Origin: Candidatus Aphodovivens avistercoris
GTDB taxonomy: Bacteria > Actinomycetota > Coriobacteriia > Coriobacteriales > Eggerthellaceae
Assembly (NCBI GenBank): GCA_018710945.1
Contig: DVIW01000004.1
Coordinates: forward strand, 62,001 to 126,000
Reading direction: 5' to 3'
Length of the DNA: 64,000 bases
The notes beneath the pieces are model-generated. The model saw only the letters and a list, made by a program, of their open reading frames with translations, did not search any database and was not told where the DNA came from. Positions 36,554 to 43,031 of this stretch are shown in pieces (the first letter of the stretch is position 1; each line of letters opens with the position of its first letter). The translations under genes were made by a program, and so were the position numbers.

Positions 36554-36881
36554 GATCGCGCTCCTTCGACGTCTTATCGGTGCCGCCCTTGCGGCGGATG
36601 GGTTGTCAGTATAGCGCAGCAGGACAAACGTTCTTCCGCCTCCGCCGCATTCCGCACGCCATCGCCACGCGCCCGCCGGGGGACGGCCACCCCTCGCAGG
36701 CACAGGCATGCCGGCCGTCATCCCGCACCCCGCCCAACGCATCGCCCGGCATGTCGCATCGCCCTGCGCGCCATCCGGCACGCTGTCGCCGCGCCGCCGT
36801 GCGCGCCACAACGCGCCCGCCGGGGACCCGCCGGGGGGGGGGACGGCTGCCCACCTTTGCGCTTGCGCAGCGAACTTCTCT
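36554..36881. other. 328-bp gap upstream of serS
   Basis: A minus-strand TATACT (36608-36613) probably serves serS, with a small GC-rich hairpin in the leader. The rest is extremely GC-rich, holds two imperfect copies of CGCGCCCGCCGGGG and a run of exactly ten G (36833-36842). No gene is seen. Confidence 0.45.
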
Positions 36882-37295
36882 CTATCCCAGCGCCCGCAAA
36901 GCCGCCAGCGCATCGTCGGGCCCCAGGGCCGGCACCGGGGCGTGCTTGACAAGCCGCTCGTCGTTGGTGACCAGGTAGGCGGCACCCGACCGCTGCGCCG
37001 CCGCAATGACCAGGTTGCCCTCGAAGTCCTCGTGCACGCTGCGGTACTTGCAGGCCAGCCACATGTCCGCCTGATCGGCGCCCACCGCCACCGCCTCTTC
37101 GCGCAAGTGGTTCACCATGCCCCAAGCGATCTCGGCCACTGCCGCCGCGTCTTCCTCTGCAAGCTCCCCCTTCTCCTGCCGCACCGCGCGCCTGAGCGAG
37201 GCGCACACAAGGTAGAAAAGATCTTTCGCGCATCCTGTCGTGTAAATTTGTTTTATTTCATTCGTTACGAAAGAAAACCCGGCAAACCCTCCCAC
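36882..37295 (-). pseudogene. PIN-domain protein lacking the N-terminal catalytic strand
   Basis: The product is 137 aa from GTG 37295. The second half matches the C-terminal part of PIN nucleases: [20 protein letters not shown], then [12 protein letters not shown], where D-F-E and T-N-D supply acidic residues. CAKDLFYLVCASLRRA matches the middle helix. The first strand with the invariant Asp (usually L-x-D-T-N) is missing. Just where it should lie, the DNA becomes AT-rich. In the same frame, a stop and 36 nt separate it from the gene upstream. This looks like a truncated toxin-like nuclease, though an unusual start cannot be excluded. Confidence 0.55.
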
Positions 37296-37331
37296 CTCGC
37301 CAACAGCGCAACGAAACGCCCGATCGAACGC

Positions 37332-37592
37332 TTAATCGGTGGCACTGGAGACGCCGCACTCCCCCTTCTCCGAGGATCCCTCAACGCGCCCCTCTTCGCC
37401 AGAGCCTTCCGCATCGGAATCCGCCCGCGCGAGGGCACGACGCGCCTCTTCGGCTCGGATGCACGCCTCGGTGCACAGAAGGCGCTCGGCGGCGCGCAGC
37501 TCGGCCTCCGACGCGCACGGGGCAAGCATGCAATCGGCGGCTCGGCGGAATTCCTTCAGGGCCTCGAAGTGCTCCGGAGTCAAGTTAAGCAT
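37332..37592 (-). CDS. Small acidic protein of unknown function
   Basis: The product is 86 aa. An Ala/Glu-rich helical region (LTPEHFEALKEFRRAADCML) has three cysteines and is followed by a Ser/Glu/Gly-rich tail. ATG 37592 has AGGAG upstream. It is divergent from the XRE regulator gene (74-bp gap) and directly precedes the PIN remnant in the same frame. The position would suit an antitoxin, but I see no antitoxin motif. Confidence 0.55.
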   Translation of the reverse strand: MLNLTPEHFEALKEFRRAADCMLAPCASEAELRAAERLLCTEACIRAEEARRALARADSDAEGSGEEGRVEGSSEKGECGVSSATD

Positions 37593-37666
37593 TTTCTCTC
37601 CTAATGCGTCGGAGTGTACGACTGAAGCCGTACGGGAAAAGCGCAAGTGTCAATAGGGTGGCGTTC

Positions 37667-37882
37667 ATGGAGTTCACCGCTCAGAACGTCGGCTCGAGGA
37701 TCCGCACCCTCCGATTGGAGAGGGGCATTTCGCTGCGCACGTTCGCCTTGATGGTCAACCTGGACAAAAGCCATCTTTCGCGTATCGAGCGGGGCGAGGT
37801 CGATTTGAAGGTGAATTCTCTGGGCAAGATCATTTCAGGGCTGGGCATGTCGCCTGAAGAGTTCTTCGCGTGGCGGGGCTGA
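37667..37882 (+). CDS. XRE-family HTH regulator
   Basis: The product is 71 aa, essentially one Cro/C1-type HTH domain: VGSRIRTLRLERGISLRTFA, then VNLDKSHLSRIERGEVDLKV. ATG 37667 has AGGGTGG upstream; the longer frame lacks a better start. It is divergent from the small acidic protein gene, whose promoter it may control. Confidence 0.85.
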   Translation: MEFTAQNVGSRIRTLRLERGISLRTFALMVNLDKSHLSRIERGEVDLKVNSLGKIISGLGMSPEEFFAWRG

Positions 37883-37988
37883 CGCCGAACGGCGACCCCG
37901 AAAAGCCGCAGGGCGCGCCGCCCGTTCCGCCAAGAGCGTCCGCAACGCCCGCACTCCCGCGAACCCGCCGCGCATCCGATGCGCGCCA

Positions 37989-38894
37989 TCAGAACCGCCC
38001 CTGCTCCCGCTTCGCCACCTGCGCCAAGCAGGCGTACAGCGCTTCGGCATTGGCGGCGCATTCCTCCCGATAGACCAGGTAGAGCGGCAGCGTGAACCGC
38101 TCGTCAACATGGAACGGTAGCACCGCCGCGTCGGAGAGCCCCTCCTCCGCCCCGCTGCCGCGCGCCACCAGCACGATGCCCCCGTCGCGCAGGAACCCGT
38201 CGCGCTCGTCCAGGGATGCGCCGATCCACGAGATCCGCGGCTTCACGCCCGCCGCAACGCAACGCTCGGTGAGCAGGGACAACGCGCAGCGTCCATCCAA
38301 CGGCCGGGCGACGCGCTGCCCGTCGAGGTCGGTCAGGCGCAGCCACCTCTTGCCCGCCAAAGGATGCTGGCGCGCCATCGCGGCGCAAGGACGCACCCGC
38401 GTCACCCTGCGGCAGACGACGCCCGTCCGATGCACCTTCCCCAGCACGACAGCCGCGTCCAGCATGCCGTTCTCCACCGCCGACGCGCATGATTCGTTCG
38501 ACAGCTGGAGAAGCGAGAGGTGCAACGCGGGGTTGTCGCGCAAGAACGGCGCAAGGTCGTCGGCGCAGATGAGCCTCCCGCGATGCGGCGCCTCCGTCAG
38601 CGCGAGCCGCAGGCTTCCCGACGCCTTGCGGCGCATCGCGTAGCCGCTGACGAAGGCTGCAAGGTCGTCCAGGCCGTCGCGAAGCTCTTCGGCTTGCTCG
38701 TCGAGCGCGCGGGCGAACTCCGTCGGCGCCATGGCCCGGCCCGTTCTCTCGAACAGCGGAAGGCCCAACTCCCGCTCAAGGCCGATCAGCGCCTTCGACA
38801 CCGCCTGGGGCGTGACGTACAGGACGCGCGCGGCGGCCGCATAACTGCCTTCGGCGATGACCGCATGGAGGTAGTTCAACTGGGCCAGCTGCAC
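37989..38894 (-). CDS. LysR-family transcriptional regulator
   Basis: The product is 301 aa. The winged HTH at the N-terminus reads LNYLHAVIAEGSYAAAARVL, then TPQAVSKALIGLERELGLPL, followed by a linker helix and a substrate-binding domain (PHRGRLICADDLAPFLRDNP). It is divergent from the radical SAM gene, and the intergenic region carries a LysR-like palindrome, so that gene is its likely target. GGAGCGGG precedes the start. Confidence 0.92.
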   Translation of the reverse strand: MQLAQLNYLHAVIAEGSYAAAARVLYVTPQAVSKALIGLERELGLPLFERTGRAMAPTEFARALDEQAEELRDGLDDLAAFVSGYAMRRKASGSLRLALTEAPHRGRLICADDLAPFLRDNPALHLSLLQLSNESCASAVENGMLDAAVVLGKVHRTGVVCRRVTRVRPCAAMARQHPLAGKRWLRLTDLDGQRVARPLDGRCALSLLTERCVAAGVKPRISWIGASLDERDGFLRDGGIVLVARGSGAEEGLSDAAVLPFHVDERFTLPLYLVYREECAANAEALYACLAQVAKREQGRF

Positions 38895-38912
38895 GGCGCC
38901 CGCTCCTTTCTC

Positions 38913-38956
38913 GAATCAATGTTTATCGGTGACGAATCAATGATAATCGTTGATTC
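38913..38956. promoter_or_regulatory. Probable LysR operator
   Basis: GAATCAATGATAATCGTTGATTC (38934-38956) reads as GAATCAA, nine bases, TTGATTC, a T-N11-A-type palindrome. A direct copy of GAATCAATG lies 21 bp away (38913-38921), two helical turns on the side of the lysR gene. This is the usual layout of an autoregulated LysR site. Confidence 0.65.
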
Positions 38957-39049
38957 CCTACGGGAAAACACGGCGGACCCGTGAAAGTACCCCTCCAATC
39001 GGTCCAAAAACCTGAGCGCATATCCCACGTTTTTTCGCAAGGGGAAAAT

Positions 39050-39086
39050 GACAACTTGCGGTTGTTGATGGCAACCGCAAGTTGTC
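39050..39086 (+). promoter_or_regulatory. 15-bp perfect hairpin in the leader of the radical SAM gene
   Basis: GACAACTTGCGGTTG (39050-39064) pairs perfectly with 39072-39086 around a 7-nt loop, 68 bp before the chosen start codon. There is no T-run, so it may be an operator, an mRNA stabiliser or part of an attenuator. Confidence 0.6.
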
Positions 39087-39154
39087 GATCAAAGGCTTGC
39101 GAAGCCCGTACCATTGCTCTATTGGAGGAGCGAAATCGGGCGAAGGAGGCGTGG

Positions 39155-40381
39155 ATGCGGTTCGGAACTTCCGTAGAGCTGTTCTCCGTGCGCGGCGTGC
39201 CGATGGCGGGCAACGCGGAGACGGGATGCGTCGTAGGGCTCACCCCTTCGGGCGCTGCGCTGTGCCGCCTCATTGCCGAGGGCAACATCGCCGAAGACCA
39301 AGCCCGCTCCGCCGAGCCAGATCTGATCGAAGCGCTTGCAACGCGCGGGTTCTTCGAGGATCCGCACAGCGGACCGCGCCTCTCTTCGGCCTATCTGCAC
39401 GTCACGCAACGCTGCAACCTGGACTGCGCGGGATGCTACTCGCTCGATGCGCAGCGCAACCGCACTCCCGACCCCTCGTTCGAACAGGTGCGCTTCGCCA
39501 TCGACGGTCTGGCAAAATGCGGCGTGCGGAAGCTGGCCATCTCGGGCGGCGAGCCCTTCTTGCGCGACGACCTTCCCGACATCGTGCGCTACGCTGCAAG
39601 CGACGCAGGCATCGCGCAGGTAACGGTGCTCACCAACGGAACCTGCGTGTCGGCTGCGGCGGCGCACGCCCTGGCGCCGCACGTTGCCGCGGTGTCGGTG
39701 TCGCTGGACGGCTGCTCCCCCGACGATCCGGCCCCCATCCGCCGCGCCCAGCGCTTCGACACGATCATGGAAGCGGTCAGCACGCTGCAGGAGGCGGGCA
39801 TCCCCACGAGCCTGCTGCCCACCATCCACGCGCGCAACGTGGGCGACATTCCGCGCTACCGCGATCTGGCAGCCAGGCTTGGCGCAGGACTGAGCTTCAG
39901 TCTTCTGTCGTGCCCGGCAGGCGACGCCGATCTGGCCGACCTGCGGCCCACGGACGAAAGCCTGCACGAGCTGGCGCGCACCCTGCGCGAAAGCAACATT
40001 GCGCTGCACGACGCGCCCATAGGCGCCGGGCTGACGTACCGGCGCAGCTGCGAAGCGGGAACGCGCTTGGTGAGCATCGCCGCCGATGGATCGGTCTACC
40101 CTTGCCACCTGCTGCACGGGGCGCCTTTCTTCATGGGCAACGCGTTCGAGGAGCCTCTTCCCGCCATCGTGGAACGCCGAGCCGGGCTTCCTTCTGAAAC
40201 GCTCGACCCGCGCGGTTTCGAGGAATGCGGCGACTGCACGTACCGCCCCTTCTGCGGGGGCGGCTGCCGAGCCCGCGCCATCAACGAGGGACGCGGCGCA
40301 ACCGCCCCCGACCCCTACTGCACATTGATGCGGACACACTACGCCGCATTGATGGATGACCTGTTGGAAAAGATCGGTTAG
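39155..40381 (+). CDS. Radical SAM/SPASM peptide-maturase-like enzyme
   Basis: The product is 408 aa. Residues 1-75 form a small N-terminal region of the size of a PqqD-like peptide-recognition domain (ETGCVVGLTPSGAALCRLIA). The radical SAM core has CNLDCAGC (Cys87, 91, 94) and SGGEPFL (GGE at 131-133). The C-terminal SPASM domain is rich in cysteines: SCEAG, VYPCHLL, ECGDCTYRPFCGGGC (Cys358, 361, 367, 371) and YCTLM (Cys389). SPASM enzymes with such N-termini modify ribosomal peptides or make cofactors. ATG 39155 has AAGGAGG upstream; an in-frame ATG at 39068 inside the hairpin is less likely. The 28-codon ORF 9 bp downstream is the candidate substrate. Confidence 0.88.
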   Translation: MRFGTSVELFSVRGVPMAGNAETGCVVGLTPSGAALCRLIAEGNIAEDQARSAEPDLIEALATRGFFEDPHSGPRLSSAYLHVTQRCNLDCAGCYSLDAQRNRTPDPSFEQVRFAIDGLAKCGVRKLAISGGEPFLRDDLPDIVRYAASDAGIAQVTVLTNGTCVSAAAAHALAPHVAAVSVSLDGCSPDDPAPIRRAQRFDTIMEAVSTLQEAGIPTSLLPTIHARNVGDIPRYRDLAARLGAGLSFSLLSCPAGDADLADLRPTDESLHELARTLRESNIALHDAPIGAGLTYRRSCEAGTRLVSIAADGSVYPCHLLHGAPFFMGNAFEEPLPAIVERRAGLPSETLDPRGFEECGDCTYRPFCGGGCRARAINEGRGATAPDPYCTLMRTHYAALMDDLLEKIG

Positions 40382-40390
40382 GAGGACATC

Positions 40391-40477
40391 ATGTTGTTCG
40401 TCAGCGAAATGGAGCCGAGAGGGGCTTGCCTTGATGTAGGAATTCCAAATGGAATCTGTATCTCGATCGGAATATAG
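40391..40477 (+). CDS. Candidate RiPP precursor peptide, 28 aa with two cysteines
   Basis: The ORF starts 9 bp after the radical SAM stop. The stop codon overlaps the ribosome binding site (TAGGAGGACATC then ATG), so translation is probably coupled. The product has a short acidic N-terminal part (MLFVSEMEPR) and a small-residue, Ile-rich C-terminal part containing Cys13 and Cys23. It ends in GIPNGICISIGI. This is too short for most gene callers. Small size, strong Shine-Dalgarno, position and cysteines fit a precursor of a thioether-type (sactipeptide or ranthipeptide-like) product. Proof of expression or modification is lacking. Confidence 0.6.
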   Translation: MLFVSEMEPRGACLDVGIPNGICISIGI

Positions 40478-40546
40478 GCAGGTAGACCAACGGAAATGCG
40501 CTAAAGTTGGGCAAAGACGAAGCATCTGCGATAGATTGGTCAACTC

Positions 40547-41089
40547 ATGGAAGACGCAATTTCCATAAAAGAGATTGAGGCTTCCAAAGCCAAACTCAAG
40601 CAAATCGGATCAACGCTTCGCTTCCTTTTTCTCGTCCTGGCCGTCCTTGCCTTTATGGCTTGGTTGACGATCATTGCGTCAATCATATCGGCAGCGATTA
40701 AAGGGGTCGGAGGCTCAGGGGTAGACGATGGGCTGCGGGCAGGATTGGCCTCGCTCGTCATGCTGGTTCTCGCTCTTGCATTCCTCATTTTGTCGGGAAT
40801 GTTCGCAGACATCGCAAAGGGACGTTCACCTTTTGTGCCTAAGCAAGCAAAACGATTAAGGTTCGTCGCACTGTGCCTCTTTGTTCTCTTTTTGCTTGAC
40901 GTAGTGATTCCAGAAGGAACGAGTGTCATCAGATCTGGGCAATACGCTGACTTGCACGTAAGCGATGCCGACGAAACGATGATCGGGTTCAATCCGCTCA
41001 TCCTGTCCTGCTCGATATTCTTCTTCGCGCTTTCGTTCGTGTTCAAGTACGGCTCGCTGCTGCAGAGCCTTTCCGACGACACCGTGTAG
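40547..41089 (+). CDS. DUF2975-type membrane protein
   Basis: The product is 180 aa with four membrane helices (LRFLFLVLAVLAFMAWLTI, LASLVMLVLALAFLILSGMF, FVALCLFVLFLLDVV, ILSCSIFFFALSFVFKYG). The segment IAKGRSPFVPKQAKRLRFVA is typical of DUF2975 proteins. These are usually encoded with a small XRE regulator, as here (15 bp downstream). G+C is well below that of the surroundings. Its place after a possible bioactive peptide gene makes self-protection or signalling a reasonable but untested idea. The ribosome binding site is weak. Confidence 0.78.
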   Translation: MEDAISIKEIEASKAKLKQIGSTLRFLFLVLAVLAFMAWLTIIASIISAAIKGVGGSGVDDGLRAGLASLVMLVLALAFLILSGMFADIAKGRSPFVPKQAKRLRFVALCLFVLFLLDVVIPEGTSVIRSGQYADLHVSDADETMIGFNPLILSCSIFFFALSFVFKYGSLLQSLSDDTV

Positions 41090-41104
41090 GGAAGGCTCTG
41101 CAGC

Positions 41105-41329
41105 ATGGCAATCGTCATCAACCTGGACAAACTGCTGGTGGACAGGAAGCTGTCGTCCATCGAGCTGGCAGAACGCATCGATCTGTCGGAGAACAACCTT
41201 TCGCGCATCAAGACGGGACGCATCAAAGCCATGCGCTTCTCCACCTTGAACGCCCTCTGCCGCGAACTCGGCTGCAAGCCGGGGGACATCCTCGACTACA
41301 TCCCCGACGAAGAGCCCGAAGCGGAATAG
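41105..41329 (+). CDS. XRE-family HTH regulator paired with the DUF2975 protein (YozG-like)
   Basis: The product is 74 aa: MAIVINLDKLLVDRKLSSIE, then LAERIDLSENNLSRIKTGRI and LCRELGCKPGDILDYIPDEE. This is the compact Cro-like regulator type that accompanies DUF2975 genes. It lies 15 bp after that gene and is probably co-transcribed. Confidence 0.9.
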   Translation: MAIVINLDKLLVDRKLSSIELAERIDLSENNLSRIKTGRIKAMRFSTLNALCRELGCKPGDILDYIPDEEPEAE

Positions 41330-41693
41330 CCGACCATCCCAGGACCCGCCTGCCGCTTGCCCCGCAACCCCTTCCGCAGCGGGTCCTTGCCGCTCGCCCG
41401 CGGCCCTTTCAGCCCTTGCGGCACCGTTCTCGCCGCCTCCCCTTCCGTCGCGGCCACCGCGCCGTCTGCGGCACCGCTCTCGCCGTTGCGCCCGCGGCTC
41501 TTTCGACCTACACCGCCCCGCCGCTGCAGGCACCACCCCTGCTGCGCTTCTCGCCCTTTCCGCCGTCCTCTGCGCAGCCGCTCTTCGTTCGTTGATTCCT
41601 TGTATTCGCCGGGTTGGGGCGCGGGTGCAGTATACTTCCCGTTGCGCGCATGGCGCGCCCCGTCCGGCACCACCGATGAGAGCGAAGGGAACC
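41330..41693. other. 364-bp gap, pyrimidine-rich, no gene
   Basis: The gap contains imperfect direct repeats (TGCGGCACCG(T/C)TCTCGCCG near 41417 and 41470) and a TATACT at 41631-41636 that may serve the next gene. No RNA or protein gene is recognisable. Confidence 0.4.
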
Positions 41694-41894
41694 ATGGACT
41701 TCGAGCAGCTATACCATTTCCTTTTCCAAACGTTCCCCGGCATCGGCTGTTTGGTGGGCGGCGGCATCGTCATCTGCCTGATCGCCTGCATCATCATGGA
41801 GCGCCGCACGCGCAAGATGTTCGTCGACCGCCCGAAAGGCGAGGACGACTGGTCGCTGTTCGATGACGACGAGGACGAAGACGCCGGCAAGTAG
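41694..41894 (+). CDS. Small single-pass membrane protein
   Basis: The product is 66 aa: an N-terminal MDFEQLYHFLFQTFPGIG, one membrane helix (CLVGGGIVICLIACIIME), then a short basic stretch and a very acidic tail (DDDEDEDAGK). AAGGGA precedes ATG 41694. It is upstream of, but 150 bp away from, the pyridoxamine kinase gene. The family is unknown. Confidence 0.65.
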   Translation: MDFEQLYHFLFQTFPGIGCLVGGGIVICLIACIIMERRTRKMFVDRPKGEDDWSLFDDDEDEDAGK

Positions 41895-42044
41895 CCCGTT
41901 CCGCCATCCGCAAAGCGCGCGTTTGCCGCACGCGTAACACGCCGGCAACACCGCGCGCCCATACTCAGATCGCAAAGGCGCGCCCACGCGTGGCGCGCCT
42001 TCCGTTATGCGTGGCGCCAAAAAGACGCCGGGAAGGAAGCAGCC

Positions 42045-42929
42045 ATGACCGAAGCCACCGCGAAACTCTACACGCGCGAGGGCGCCTACATCCCCCGCAT
42101 CGCCGCCGTGCACGACCTGTGCGGCTACGGCAAATGCTCGCTGGGCGTCGCCATCCCCGTGCTGTCGGCGGCCGGCTGCGATGTGTGCCCCGTGCCCACT
42201 GGGCTGTTCTCCAGCCACACCGCGTTCCCTGGCTGGTACATGCACGACACCACCGCCATCCTGCCCGACTACCTGAACGCCTGGAAGGGCATCAACATCG
42301 ACATCGACGCGGTGTACTCGGGTTTTCTGGGCGCACCCGAGCAGGTGGACATCATCCGCGGCATCTACGAGACGTACCCGCACGCGCTGCGCGTGGTCGA
42401 CCCCGTGATGGCCGACTACGGCAAGGTGTACCCCACCTACACCCCCGAGCTGTGCGACGCGATGGCGCAGCTTGCCGCCGATGCCGACATCCTCACCCCC
42501 AACCTCACCGAAGCCGCCATCATCCTGGGCGAGCCCATCGGCGACGCATGGGGCGGCGCGGACATCAGCGAGGCCGAGGCGGGCCGTTTGGTGGAGGCTC
42601 TTCTGGCAAAGGGCGCGAAGAACGTGGTGCTGAAGGGCATCCGACGCGCGGGCGAGAACGTCATCCGCAACTACGTGGGCGGCGCCGACTGCAACCTGAC
42701 CGAAGTGCACAACGAGTATCTGCCCTACTTGCTGCACGGCACGGGCGATTTGTACTGCTCGGCGCTGATGGCAGCCGTCATGTGCGAGCGCAGCCTGGCC
42801 GATGCCGCCACCTTCGCGGGAGACCTGGTGCACGACGCCATGATCGTCAGCGCGAAGCAGCCGCACTTCCAGGAGCGCGGCGTCAGCTTCGAGCTTCTGC
42901 TGGGGAAGGTGTGCGACCTGCTGGGCTAA
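42045..42929 (+). CDS. pdxY: Pyridoxamine/pyridoxal kinase
   Basis: The product is 294 aa in the ribokinase fold. Signatures are VHDLCGYGKCSLGVAIPVLS at the start, DPVMADYGKVYPTY, TPNLTEAAIILGEP, and the anion-hole/catalytic GTGDLYCSALMAAV. It phosphorylates B6 vitamers to give PLP or PMP, the cofactor of the aminotransferase in this window. The symbol is tentative: it could equally be called pdxK. It is convergent with the kinase gene at 43032 and shares a terminator with it. Confidence 0.85.
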   Translation: MTEATAKLYTREGAYIPRIAAVHDLCGYGKCSLGVAIPVLSAAGCDVCPVPTGLFSSHTAFPGWYMHDTTAILPDYLNAWKGINIDIDAVYSGFLGAPEQVDIIRGIYETYPHALRVVDPVMADYGKVYPTYTPELCDAMAQLAADADILTPNLTEAAIILGEPIGDAWGGADISEAEAGRLVEALLAKGAKNVVLKGIRRAGENVIRNYVGGADCNLTEVHNEYLPYLLHGTGDLYCSALMAAVMCERSLADAATFAGDLVHDAMIVSAKQPHFQERGVSFELLLGKVCDLLG

Positions 42930-42964
42930 CCGCGCCGCAGCCGGCAAACCGAACGGAAGGCCCT

Positions 42965-43002
42965 CGCGCCCCTTGCCGCTCGCGAAAGCGGCAGGGGGCG
43001 CG
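42965..43002. terminator. Bidirectional terminator between pdxY and the kinase gene
   Basis: A 16-bp stem (42965-42980 with 42987-43002) has one T-G pair and a 6-nt loop, and is followed by TTCGTTTC on the plus strand. Confidence 0.85.
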
Positions 43003-43031
43003 TTCGTTTCAAGCAAACGTCGGAAAGCGCG

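Noticed and set aside
36554-37006. Upstream extension of serS to 37006
   Set aside because: The extra residues are low-complexity Arg/Pro/Gly. The family N-terminus starts exactly at ATG 36553.
38981-39154. Longer radical SAM protein starting at GTG 38981 or ATG 39068
   Set aside because: No Shine-Dalgarno at either, the extension crosses the perfect hairpin, and ATG 39155 has AAGGAGG at good spacing.
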